Origin: an uncultured Planctomycetales bacterium
GTDB taxonomy: Bacteria > Planctomycetota > Planctomycetia > Isosphaerales > Isosphaeraceae
Assembly (NCBI GenBank): GCA_937907525.1
Contig: CALCIB010000097.1
Location: forward strand, 1-24,918
Direction of reading: 5' to 3'
Length of the DNA stretch: 24,918 nt
The notes under the pieces were generated by a model. It saw only the letters and a program-made list of their open reading frames with translations, searched no databases and was not told where the DNA came from. The position numbers were made by a program, and so were the translations under genes. Each line of letters opens with the position of its first letter. The first letter of the stretch is position 1. This document shows, piece by piece, positions 14,789 through 23,536 of the stretch.

Positions 14789-15496
14789 TCATCCGGCGGC
14801 GAGGAGATGATCGCGCATCGCGGCGAGCCGCTCCAGGGCGTCACGATGCAGGCGGCACATCGAGGCCTTGGAGCAGCCCGCCAGCGTCGCGGCCTCCTCC
14901 TGGGTCTTGCCCTCCAGATAGATGTGGCGGAACGCCGCGGCCTGGCGGGGGGAGAGCCGGTCGAGGTAGTAGGCCACCGTCTCGTTCGTCTCCAGGTCCG
15001 AGCCGACCGGCTCGTCCGACGTCGCGCCGAAGACGTGGCCGCGCGACTCCGAGCCGGGGCCCAGGGACTCGAAACGGGGGGCGAGGGCCAGGTCGCCGCG
15101 CCAGCCGCCGCACAGCAGGTCGCGGCGGGCGTCGAGCAGCGCGCCGCGGATCCGACGGCGGGCGAAGGTCGCGAAGTCCACGCCCCGCGCCTCGTCGAAG
15201 TTCCGGGCGGCCTCGACGAGGGCGAGGCCGGCGGCGGCCCGGAAGTCGTCGCCGCCGGCGGGGAAGGACGCGGCCAGGCGTCGGGCCATCGCCCCCGCCA
15301 GCGGGAGATAACGCGTCGCCAACTCGCGCTGGAGTTCGGTCAGGGGGGGGCGCGGACACGGGTCGCACTTGGCGGGGAAGTCCGCTCGGGCCTCCGGCTC
15401 GGCCGCCGCGCGATTCGGGTCGCAGCGGGCCGGGAAGTCGGGGGTCGGGCGTCGGCGGTCGGAAGTCGTCATCGGGCGGGCGGGGATGTCGCTCAT
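14789..15496 (-). CDS. Small sigma-70-family RNA polymerase sigma factor
   Basis: 235 residues. Region 2 (about 60-125) reads YLPLAGAMARRLAASFPAGG then LALVEAARNFDEARGVDFAT and FARRRIRGALLD, as in sigma-B/F/FliA-type factors. A helix-turn-helix region 4 (about 178-225) contains LSPRQAAAFRHIYLEGKTQE and EAATLAGCSKASMCRLHRDA. Region 3 is short or absent. The N-terminal 50 residues carry a duplicated motif, DFPARCDP (20-27) and DFPAKCDP (39-46), followed by Cys47. AGG nine bases upstream supports the start. The gene follows the small basic-protein gene on the same strand by about 120 bases. No anti-sigma gene is seen. Target promoters are unknown. Confidence 0.88.
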   Translation of the reverse strand: MSDIPARPMTTSDRRRPTPDFPARCDPNRAAAEPEARADFPAKCDPCPRPPLTELQRELATRYLPLAGAMARRLAASFPAGGDDFRAAAGLALVEAARNFDEARGVDFATFARRRIRGALLDARRDLLCGGWRGDLALAPRFESLGPGSESRGHVFGATSDEPVGSDLETNETVAYYLDRLSPRQAAAFRHIYLEGKTQEEAATLAGCSKASMCRLHRDALERLAAMRDHLLAAG

Positions 15497-15618
15497 CGTG
15501 GAGTACCTCGCTGGATCCGGTCGGCGTCGGCGTCGGCCGGTCCCGTCGTCATGGCGGGGGGATCAAGCAATCCGAGGTTGGGGAAAGGGATGAGGCGCTT
15601 CGGTCGGTGGTTCGCGGT

Positions 15619-15999
15619 TCAGCTTCCCACGGCTCGCCGCGGGGCGCGCCTGGCGTCCCACTCGCGACACGACTCTTCCGCCAACTCCGCGTCGTCACGG
15701 GCCGCGGCGGAACACGCCGCGCGGCGGGCCAGGAGCCGGGCGAGATGGGCCTCGACCAGGCCGCGGCCGACCGCCGACGTCGCCAGCCGGCGACGGGCGC
15801 CGGCGACGGCCGCGTCCAGACGGTCCAGCTCCCCCAGCCGACGCTCGTTGCGGACCCACGCCCGCGCGAGGCGATCCGCCAGCTCGAACGAGTCAAGGTC
15901 CCGAACGCTCCGTCGGAACGGCGTCGTCGGCGCGGGGTCGGGCGGGGATTCGGGACGCTCAGGCGCTGGACGACGCGCCTGGGAGATCGTCGGAGTCAT
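15619..15999 (-). CDS. Small basic helical protein of unknown function, upstream of the sigma factor
   Basis: 126 residues (129 if the ATG at 16006-16008 is used). The later ATG is preferred because AGGA lies eight bases before it, whereas the first ATG has nothing suitable. After a Pro-rich start, residues 30-110 are mostly helical and rich in Arg, Ala, Leu and Glu (LADRLARAWVRNERRLGELD; VEAHLARLLARRAACSAAAR). No signal peptide or membrane segment. It may be co-transcribed with the sigma factor and could be a partner, but no family is recognised. A weaker alternative is that it is non-coding, but codon bias and the upstream promoter favour a gene. Confidence 0.55.
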   Translation of the reverse strand: MTPTISQARRPAPERPESPPDPAPTTPFRRSVRDLDSFELADRLARAWVRNERRLGELDRLDAAVAGARRRLATSAVGRGLVEAHLARLLARRAACSAAARDDAELAEESCREWDARRAPRRAVGS

Positions 16000-16179
16000 G
16001 GGGTTCATCCTGAGGCGTTCGGGAATTCGTGGGAATCGCCCGCCCGTCGGCGGGGATCATGGAGACGTCGAGGCGATGCAACCAGTGAGGGAGCCGCGGG
16101 CGCGAACCAAGGCCGGAGATGGAGGCACGGGCGATATTGCGATGGCGGGATTTCCCTGATGCAATCATCCCGCATGTGC

Positions 16180-16208
16180 AATCTAGGAACTCGCCATATT
16201 AAGGTCAA
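16180..16208 (-). promoter_or_regulatory. Candidate promoter for the small-protein/sigma-factor operon
   Basis: On the minus strand TTGACC (16208-16203), a 17-base spacer and TAGATT (16185-16180) match at 5/6 and 4/6. Just upstream is an A/T-rich patch (about 16210-16231) resembling an UP element. The predicted start near 16173 leaves a leader of about 170 bases. The 328-base gap 16000-16327 otherwise shows no gene, and it also holds the upstream region of mutY. Confidence 0.5.
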
Positions 16209-16327
16209 GGGCTCTTTTGGAAAAATTTGGCCAATCGAGTTCTCTTCCCCGAACGCGGCGTCTTATGCGATCCTCCAGGACGGTCGACGAGGGTTATTCG
16301 AGAGGGGACGGCGGTAAGGAGGCGGCC

Positions 16328-17476
16328 ATGGCCGTGGAGGACGATCGAGCGTGGGCGGCCGAGGTTCGGGCCCGACTTCTGGCCTGGTTCGCCGCGGCGC
16401 GGCGACCGCTCCCCTGGCGGGAGGATCGCGACCCGTATCTCATCCTGGTCTCGGAGATGATGCTGGTGCAGACCACGGTCGCGGCCGTGATCCCCTACTT
16501 CGGGCGGTTCGTCGACCGGTATCCCGATTTCGCAAGCCTGGCCGCGGCCGACGAGGATCAAGTCTTAAAATCTTGGGAGGGCTTGGGATATTACCGACGG
16601 GCCCGGCAGTTGCACGCGGCGGCCCGCGTGATCGTGGCCGACCACGGCGGTCGGATGCCCCGCGACCCGGCGACGGTTCGCGCGCTCCCCGGGGTCGGTC
16701 GCTACCTGGCCGGCGCCTTGCTTTCCCAGGCGTTCGACCTGCCCGAGCCGATCCTCGAGGCCAACTCCCGGCGCGTCCTGGCGCGGTTGGTGGGGGAAGG
16801 CGGCGATCCGGCGACCGCCGGCCCCCAGGCGCGGCTCTGGGACGTGGCCGCTCGGCTGGTCGTCGGCGAACGCGCGGGCGATTTCAATCAGTCCTTGATG
16901 GAGCTGGGCGCGCTGGTCTGCGTGGCCCGCGAACCCCGTTGCCATATTTGTCCGGTCGCGGATCGATGCGAGGCCCGGAGGTTGGGGCTTCAGCGGGAGA
17001 TTCCGCGAATCGCGCCGCGGGCGAGACCGGCGCGGGTGGTCGAGGCGTGCGCCGTGACGGTCCACGACGAGAGGATCTTGATGGTCAGGCGCGCGGGGCC
17101 GGGGCTTTGGGCGGGGTTTTGGGAGTTTCCCGCGGTCCACCTGAAAGGCCCCGATCCGGCGGGCCGGGCCGTCGATCCGCCGCTGGGGCTGGAGCGCGGG
17201 GTGGCGCGGTTGACGGGGGTGGAGATCGTCGCGGGGGGCGTGCTCCGATCGATCAGCTACGCGGTGACCCGGCATCGCGTCCGACTGGACGCCCATTCGG
17301 CGACGGTTCGGTCCCGGCCGAGCGGCGTCGCGGTTCCCGCGGCGGGCCCGGGGATGTCGGCGGCGGCGTGGGTGGAACCGGCGCGGCTGGGGGAGTTGAC
17401 GCTGAGCGCGGCGGGACGGCGGCTCGCCGCGGCGATCCTGGCGGACCCGGCCGCCTGGGGACTCGCCGCTCGGTGA
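16328..17476 (+). CDS. mutY: A/G-specific adenine DNA glycosylase
   Basis: 382 residues. MutY removes adenine mispaired with 8-oxoguanine or guanine. Visible: catalytic Glu43 in VSEMMLVQTTVAAVIPYF, GLGYYRRARQLH, the helix-hairpin-helix LPGVGRYLAGAL (120-131), and the 4Fe-4S ligands Cys198, 205, 208 and 214 with the exact C-x6-C-x2-C-x5-C spacing. The C-terminal NUDIX-like domain begins near 237, with LMVRRAGPGLWAGFWEFPAV. At the position of the usual catalytic Asp (ILDGNV in E. coli) this protein has ILEANSRR, so Glu144. An ideal AAGGAGG six bases upstream fixes the start at 16328, although the frame is open from 16217. Stands alone on the plus strand, divergent from the sigma operon. Confidence 0.92.
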   Translation: MAVEDDRAWAAEVRARLLAWFAAARRPLPWREDRDPYLILVSEMMLVQTTVAAVIPYFGRFVDRYPDFASLAAADEDQVLKSWEGLGYYRRARQLHAAARVIVADHGGRMPRDPATVRALPGVGRYLAGALLSQAFDLPEPILEANSRRVLARLVGEGGDPATAGPQARLWDVAARLVVGERAGDFNQSLMELGALVCVAREPRCHICPVADRCEARRLGLQREIPRIAPRARPARVVEACAVTVHDERILMVRRAGPGLWAGFWEFPAVHLKGPDPAGRAVDPPLGLERGVARLTGVEIVAGGVLRSISYAVTRHRVRLDAHSATVRSRPSGVAVPAAGPGMSAAAWVEPARLGELTLSAAGRRLAAAILADPAAWGLAAR

Positions 17477-17555
17477 CGTCGGGACCGGCGCAAGCCGCTC
17501 CGCCGGGCGAATCGACCGATGCGGCCCGAGACCGCGTCGGGATCGTCGTCCGGAC

Positions 17556-17584
17556 TTGCTTGGTTCCGAGGGGTGTTCTAGAAT
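17556..17584 (+). promoter_or_regulatory. Candidate promoter for clpX
   Basis: TTGCTT (17556-17561), a 17-base spacer and TAGAAT (17579-17584) match at 3/6 and 5/6. The start would be near 17591, giving a leader of about 268 bases. The 382-base gap 17477-17858 between mutY and clpX contains no convincing gene. Confidence 0.4.
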
Positions 17585-17721
17585 GACCCTGGTTCTGGGA
17601 AGGTCCGCGGGAGGGAGCCGGCGGACGTCGGTTTCGAAATTCGGATGGCGAGTCGCGGCCCCGGTCGGGTCGTCGAAGAGCCCGGTCGGTTCGGCGACTG
17701 AAGCGCGGGTTCGCGTCCGCC

Positions 17722-17737
17722 GTCGTGAAGTCACGAC
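17722..17737. promoter_or_regulatory. Interrupted palindrome in the clpX leader
   Basis: GTCGTGA (17722-17728) and TCACGAC (17731-17737) are perfect inverted halves around a 2-base centre. CGCGGGT (17704-17710) can pair with ACCCGCG (17736-17742), sharing bases with the first pairing, so the leader RNA could take alternative forms. It may be an operator or a leader structure; no known binding protein is suggested. Confidence 0.3.
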
Positions 17738-17858
17738 CCGCGGGCGTCGGCGGCGCGTCGGGTAGGCGTGTCGGTTCGGCCTCGCGCGTCGCGCGGACGT
17801 CGTATTCTTTCTCGGCGGTCGCGGCGGGATCCCCTCTCCAGGGACGAAAGGGCTTGGT

Positions 17859-19214
<1,356 letters not shown>

Positions 19215-19230
19215 GGCGCGGCGCGAACCG

Positions 19231-19271
19231 CGTCACCGCCCCTTCTCGCGATGGCGGAAGGGGCGGTGACG
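19231..19271. terminator. Strong convergent terminator-like hairpin
   Basis: Arms 19231-19245 and 19257-19271 form a perfect 15-bp GC-rich stem, which can continue for three more pairs beyond a one-base bulge to a GATG loop. It lies between the stops of the convergent clpX and aminotransferase genes, so it can serve both strands. There is no T-run, so it is not a classical intrinsic terminator. Confidence 0.65.
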
Positions 19272-19275
19272 TCGA

Positions 19276-20394
19276 TCACGCCTTCCCGGCCAGGTCGCGG
19301 AGGATGTCCAACCCGCGCTTGAGCGTCTCGTCGGACGTGGCGTACGAGATGCGGAAGTGGGTGTCGCGGCGGCTGAAGATGTTGCCGGGGATGATCAGAA
19401 GCTCGCGGCCGATCGCCTCGGCGCAGAACTCGGAGGCGGTGCCGCGAGGGGCCTTGGGGAAGGCGTAGAACGCTCCGTCGGGGCGGGCTAGCTCGTAGAG
19501 GCCGTCCAGGGCTTCGACGACCAGGTCGCGCTTGCGGCGGTAGGCGGCCTTCTGTTCGGCGAAGCCGAGCGTCCCGCCGGCGATCGCCCGAGCGACGCCG
19601 GTTTGCAGCGGCGTCGGGGCGCAGACGAAGGTGAACTGCTGGAGCTTGGCCATCTCCTGGATGATCCGGGCCGGCCCGTGCGCGAACCCCAGCCGCCAGC
19701 CGGTCATGCCGAACGCCTTGCTGTAGCCGTCGACCACCAGCACGTCCTCGTTCCACTCCGCCGGCGAGTGGAACTCCGCGTCGTAACACAACGAGCCGTA
19801 CACCTCGTCGCTGACGAGCAAAATCCCGCGCTCCTTGCAGAGCAGCGCCAGGGCCTTCAACTCCTCGGCCGAGGCGACCACGCCGGAGGGATTGTTGGGG
19901 CTGTTGACGATCACGACCTTGGTCCGGGGCGTGATCGCCGCGGCGATCCTGGCGACGTCGATCCGGAAGTCGGGATAGGTGTCGACCGGCACCGTGACCC
20001 CGCCGGCGAGGGTCGTCTGGTGCTGGTACATGACGAAGTACGGATCCAGGACGATCACCTCGTCGCCCGGATTGACGGTCGCGGCCAGGGCCAACATCAA
20101 GGCGCCGGCCGTCCCCGAGGTCACCATGACGTCGCGGTCGGCGTGACCGTACCGGGCGATCGTCGCCGCGATCGCCGCGCGCAGCTCGGGGAGCCCCATC
20201 GTCACCGAGTACTGGTTGCGACCCTCGCGGATCGCCTCGCACGCGGCGTCTTTTATGGCGTCGTCGACGTCGAAGTACGGCATCCCGATCGACAGGTCGA
20301 CGGGGTTCCTCATCGACCTAGCCATCTCGAAGGCCTTGCGGATGCCCGAGGCGTCGATCCGCGACATCCGTTCGGCGATCCAGCGCTCGTTCAC
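19276..20394 (-). CDS. Class I/II PLP-dependent aminotransferase (aspartate aminotransferase-like)
   Basis: 372 residues, normal for fold-type I aminotransferases, which exchange amino groups between amino acids and 2-oxo acids in the cytoplasm. Visible: PVDLSIGMPYFD near the N-terminus, VTSGTAGAL (91-99), NSPNNPSG (164-171), SDEVY with Asp196 and Tyr199, PLP lysine Lys226 in VDGYSKAFGMTGWRLGF with Arg234, and the carboxylate-binding Arg in HFRISYAT near the end. The start lies nine bases after the apt stop, so the two form an operon. Aspartate or alanine aminotransferase is plausible, but this group also contains enzymes for other amino acids. Confidence 0.9.
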   Translation of the reverse strand: MNERWIAERMSRIDASGIRKAFEMARSMRNPVDLSIGMPYFDVDDAIKDAACEAIREGRNQYSVTMGLPELRAAIAATIARYGHADRDVMVTSGTAGALMLALAATVNPGDEVIVLDPYFVMYQHQTTLAGGVTVPVDTYPDFRIDVARIAAAITPRTKVVIVNSPNNPSGVVASAEELKALALLCKERGILLVSDEVYGSLCYDAEFHSPAEWNEDVLVVDGYSKAFGMTGWRLGFAHGPARIIQEMAKLQQFTFVCAPTPLQTGVARAIAGGTLGFAEQKAAYRRKRDLVVEALDGLYELARPDGAFYAFPKAPRGTASEFCAEAIGRELLIIPGNIFSRRDTHFRISYATSDETLKRGLDILRDLAGKA

Positions 20395-20403
20395 GATCGT
20401 TCC

Positions 20404-20937
20404 TCAGTAGGTGACGAGGCAGAAGACGTCGCAGGAATCGAGTCGTTCCCGACCGCCGAGGAAGGCCAGTTCGATGACGAAGGCGCAGGCGACCAGTTCC
20501 GCGCCGGTGGATCGCACCAGGTCGCGGCAGGCGCGCATGGTGCCCCCGGTGGCCAGGACGTCGTCGATGAGCAGCACCTTCTTGCCGGGGGCGAGGGCGT
20601 CGGCGTGGACTTCGAGGCGGTCGTTGCCGTACTCCAGGGAGTATTCCTGGGCGATGGTGGCGTAAGGGAGCTTGCCGGGCTTGCGGATCGGCACGAACCC
20701 CGCGCCCAGCCGCAGGGCCAGGGGCGCGCCGAAGATGAAGCCGCGGGCCTCGGCGGCGGCGATGACGTCGATCCCCCTCCCCTTGTACTGGGTCTCAAGC
20801 TGGTCGATGCAGGCCGAGAACGCGGTGGGATCGCTCAAAAGCGGGGTGATGTCCTTGAACAGGACGCCCGGCTTGGGGAAGTCGGGGATGTCCCGGATCC
20901 AGTCGCGGATGTCCACGGGCGGGGACGTCGTCGTCAT
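20404..20937 (-). CDS. apt: Adenine phosphoribosyltransferase
   Basis: 177 residues, the usual size (E. coli Apt 183). It makes AMP from adenine and PRPP (purine salvage, cytoplasm). Family marks are IRDIPDFPKPGVLFKDITPLL, AAEARGFIFGAPLALRLG, RKPGKLPYATIAQEYSLEYG, and the PRPP-binding loop VLLIDDVLATGGT. The frame opens to 21012, but the first 25 residues are not family-like; the ATG at 20935-20937 has GGAG ten bases upstream and matches the family start. It leads an operon with the aminotransferase. Confidence 0.95.
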   Translation of the reverse strand: MTTTSPPVDIRDWIRDIPDFPKPGVLFKDITPLLSDPTAFSACIDQLETQYKGRGIDVIAAAEARGFIFGAPLALRLGAGFVPIRKPGKLPYATIAQEYSLEYGNDRLEVHADALAPGKKVLLIDDVLATGGTMRACRDLVRSTGAELVACAFVIELAFLGGRERLDSCDVFCLVTY

Positions 20938-20988
20938 CGTAGGGGTGCTCCAGGTCGTCGATCGGCCGCCGCGGCGGGCCAGGGCCCT

Positions 20989-21017
20989 ACTATGCGGCCC
21001 GGCCCCGCCCATGTCCA
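20989..21017 (-). promoter_or_regulatory. Candidate promoter for the apt operon
   Basis: On the minus strand TGGACA (21017-21012), 17 bases, then CATAGT (20994-20989) match at 5/6 and 4/6. The start would be near 20982, about 45 bases before the apt start codon. Confidence 0.35.
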
Positions 21018-21087
21018 GCCGCGCGGAGGCTTTTAAGGACGAGGCTTCATGCTCGTCGCGGCCGTCGCGGTCGCCCGCCCCGTCGGC

Positions 21088-21873
21088 TCAGGGCGCGAAC
21101 GAGTCGATGTCGGCGGCGGTGGCCGAGGGAGGGAGCGGCAGGGGGACGGCCTGGCCGGGGGCGCCGCCGTCGAAGTCGGCGGCGGGCTGGCCGATCAGGC
21201 CGCCGGTGAGGTCGTGGGGGACGGGGATCTTCATGCCGCTGAACTCGGTGCTCTTGCGGATCGAGCCGTTCTGGATCGGGCCGGCGCCCATGACGTAGAC
21301 GTCCCTGGAGTTGGACTTGGTCTGCGACGTGCCGGAGGTCCAGACGAGCTGGCCGCTGGCGCGATCGTAGGCGAAGAGGGCCATTTTCACCACGCCGTGC
21401 TGGTCGACCCGCTTGGCCAGCGACATCTCGGGGATGGTCCCCGCCGGCATGCCGGGGATGACCATGGGGACGGTCGTCTGGGGGATGCCGATGAGCATGT
21501 CGTACTGGTCGGTCCCGTAGGCGCCGACGCGGGCCTCGACGATCCACTGCGCCTGTTCGGCCTTGGGACGCAGCAGCACGCCCTGCTGGAGCATCGCCTG
21601 TTTGAGGCTGGAGGTGACGTAGCCCTGGTCGACGGCGGTGACCGACTGGGTGTCGAGGAAGCAGGGGACGCCGGTCAGCGGCCGGAAGTCGACGCGCGAG
21701 AGGGCCTGGTCCCAGGCCTCGGTGAGCAGGAGTTGCTCGGTGCCGGTGCGAGGGGTGTTTGTGGTCTTGACGGTGCCGCAGCCGGCGACCGCCGCCGCGA
21801 GCGTCAGGGCCAGGGCCAGGCGCGCGGGGCGGGGGGCGACGAGACGGCGAGCGGGCGCGGCGGTCGTGGTCAT
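21088..21873 (-). CDS. Small lipoprotein of unknown function, planctomycete type
   Basis: 261 residues. The N-terminus has basic residues, a hydrophobic run and a lipobox VAGC with Cys32, so it is probably a membrane-anchored envelope lipoprotein. Right after it comes GTVKTTNTPRTGTEQLLLT, which I associate with an unnamed planctomycete lipoprotein family (DUF6655, from memory). A central region (about 65-200) has alternating strands and a Gly/Pro/Met-rich loop (TTVPMVIPGMPAGTIPEM). It lies downstream of the parvulin gene on the same strand, separated by a 13-bp-stem hairpin. No function known. Confidence 0.75.
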   Translation of the reverse strand: MTTTAAPARRLVAPRPARLALALTLAAAVAGCGTVKTTNTPRTGTEQLLLTEAWDQALSRVDFRPLTGVPCFLDTQSVTAVDQGYVTSSLKQAMLQQGVLLRPKAEQAQWIVEARVGAYGTDQYDMLIGIPQTTVPMVIPGMPAGTIPEMSLAKRVDQHGVVKMALFAYDRASGQLVWTSGTSQTKSNSRDVYVMGAGPIQNGSIRKSTEFSGMKIPVPHDLTGGLIGQPAADFDGGAPGQAVPLPLPPSATAADIDSFAP

Positions 21874-21924
21874 GCGGCGGCTCCACGGCCTCGGTCGAGT
21901 CGGGCGGGTCCGGAAGACGGCGAG

Positions 21925-21956
21925 GCGCCCGCCCCGGCTCGACCCGGGGCGGGCGC
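21925..21956 (-). terminator. GC-rich hairpin between the parvulin and lipoprotein genes
   Basis: A perfect 13-bp stem (21925-21937 with 21944-21956) closes a 6-base loop. It lies 23 bases after the parvulin stop, upstream of the lipoprotein start. There is no T-run. It may end or attenuate transcription, making the lipoprotein less strongly expressed than the parvulin. Confidence 0.5.
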
Positions 21957-21978
21957 GTTGGGTCGTCGGGCCGTCGGC

Positions 21979-23283
21979 TTATTGCGGCGCGCCCGGGGTC
22001 GGCGCGACGGCCGCGCCGGCGGCCGGGGCGGGGGCCTTGGCGGCCCTGGCCTTCTCGAACTCGGCGGCGGCGGCGGGGTCGACGGCGGCCGGGGTGGGGA
22101 GCTTGGGCGCCGCTCCGGCGACCGGGGCGGCGCCGTCGGGGCCGACGTCGGGCGTGTTGGACTCGGGGTTGCTCATGAGCTTCACCTGGTCGTCCAGGCG
22201 GTATTCGGGGTGCTGCTGCTCGTTGGCCAGCTTCTCGGTGCCGACGAGCATGTTCTGGATCGCGGCCTTTTGGATCAGTTCCTCGAAGACCACGCCCATC
22301 TCGTCCTTGAGCTTGGCCTCGTGGACGTACTCGTGGAGCCGCTTCCTGACGTTCTCGTCCTTGGCGGAGACGCGGGTCTCGGCCGGGACGATCCCCTCGC
22401 GGCGGAGGATCAGCCAGGCGCCTTCGCTGGCCTGGATCGGCCCGGTGAAGTCGCCGTCCTTGGGCTTGTGCGAGGGGTCCTTGTCGTTGGGGTCGCCGTC
22501 GACCAACTGGGCGAAGGCGGAGTCGGAGACGTTGGTGGGCTGGGCGTGGCGGTTGATCGGCTCGCCCAAGAGGCCGCCCAGCGACCGGGTGGCCAGGTCC
22601 ATCGACTGCTCCTGCGCCAGCTTCTCGAACCCGCCGGGGTTCTTCTTCAGCTCCTCCCAGACGGTCTGGGCCTTGGCGAGGGTGTCGACCATGATCAGCC
22701 GGCAGCGGATCTTGTCGCCGTAGTGGGCCTCGAAGGCCTGCTCGACGTCCTTGTCGGTCACCTGGACCCGGCCCTCGCACAGCTTCCGCATGGCGATCTG
22801 GGGGTAGATGACGTCGCGGGCGTACTGGAACGGGCTGATGGCGCGCTCCTTGTCGAGCGTCCGCAGCCACTGCTGGCGCGAGATCCCGAAGCGGGCGGCG
22901 ACGGCGTCGATCTCCTTGTCGATCTCCGCGGCGGTCACCTCCTTCTTCTGGGCCTTGAGCGCCTGCTCGATCAGGACCCGGTTGATGAGGGTCTCCAGGA
23001 TCTCCTTCCCCTTGCGCGCGACGCATTCGTCGGCCAGATCGGAGCGGGTGATGACCTGGTCGTTGACGATGGCGATGGCGTCGGTCGGGTTGACCGGGAG
23101 CCTCGTCTGCGTGACGATCGGCGTCGCGTCCGCCTGGCCGACGGCCGCCTTGCCGGCCTGGGCCGGAGCCGCCGCCCTCGCGCGGGCCTGCTGGGCGTGA
23201 GCCGGGGCCGCGACGGCGATCCCCGCGAGCGTCAACCCCGCCGCCAAGACGCGGGCGGCGCGACCGCCATCCTTTGCGATCAT
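21979..23283 (-). CDS. SurA/PrsA-like parvulin peptidyl-prolyl isomerase, exported
   Basis: 434 residues. The signal peptide ends near APAHA-QQ (about residue 30). A SurA-N-like helical chaperone region covers about 67-180 (AIAIVNDQVITRSDLADEC; LINRVLIEQALKAQ). A parvulin-type PPIC domain follows at about 190-300, with IRCRLIMVDTLAKAQ, FEKLAQEQSMDLATRSLGG and FTGPIQASEGAWLILRREG. A charged helical segment and a Pro/Ala-rich tail (about 380-434) complete it. Such proteins help exported proteins fold outside the cytoplasmic membrane. GGAGAGG seven bases before the ATG at 23281-23283 sets the start. It is divergent from the DUF3500-like gene, and a promoter candidate is at 23354-23382. Whether the isomerase site is active cannot be judged from this alone. 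Confidence 0.85.
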   Translation of the reverse strand: MIAKDGGRAARVLAAGLTLAGIAVAAPAHAQQARARAAAPAQAGKAAVGQADATPIVTQTRLPVNPTDAIAIVNDQVITRSDLADECVARKGKEILETLINRVLIEQALKAQKKEVTAAEIDKEIDAVAARFGISRQQWLRTLDKERAISPFQYARDVIYPQIAMRKLCEGRVQVTDKDVEQAFEAHYGDKIRCRLIMVDTLAKAQTVWEELKKNPGGFEKLAQEQSMDLATRSLGGLLGEPINRHAQPTNVSDSAFAQLVDGDPNDKDPSHKPKDGDFTGPIQASEGAWLILRREGIVPAETRVSAKDENVRKRLHEYVHEAKLKDEMGVVFEELIQKAAIQNMLVGTEKLANEQQHPEYRLDDQVKLMSNPESNTPDVGPDGAAPVAGAAPKLPTPAAVDPAAAAEFEKARAAKAPAPAAGAAVAPTPGAPQ

Positions 23284-23353
23284 CGTGTTGCCTCTCCGAT
23301 TCCGTGGGACGATTTTTCCAGGACGTCTCAAGTCCGCCGACGTTTCGGCCGAC

Positions 23354-23382
23354 AAGCTAGGAAGTCGCCCCCCATCGGTCAA
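23354..23382 (-). promoter_or_regulatory. Candidate promoter for the parvulin gene
   Basis: On the minus strand TTGACC (23382-23377), 17 bases and TAGCTT (23359-23354) match at 5/6 and 3/6. The start would be near 23347, with a leader of about 63 bases. The gap 23284-23536 is a divergent control region; I found no clear promoter for the rightward gene. Confidence 0.4.
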
Positions 23383-23536
23383 GGCCGACCTTCCAAAGAC
23401 CTCCGGCCGAGCCGCGTCGCGCCCCGGCATTTCCCGTTCCCCCCTTGGCCCGGCGGCTCCGCTCGGGTACGTCTGGGTGTTTGAGACTTGTGCGACGACC
23501 CGTCGCGCGCCCGACGACACCCGATGGAGCCTCCCG

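Noticed and set aside
17556..17765. Short open frame in the clpX leader
   Set aside because: Arg/Ser/Gly-rich, no ribosome site, and its 5' end coincides with the promoter candidate.
19276..21017. Riboswitch (purine type) before apt
   Set aside because: The leader predicted before apt is only about 45 bases, and no purine-riboswitch core could be recognised.
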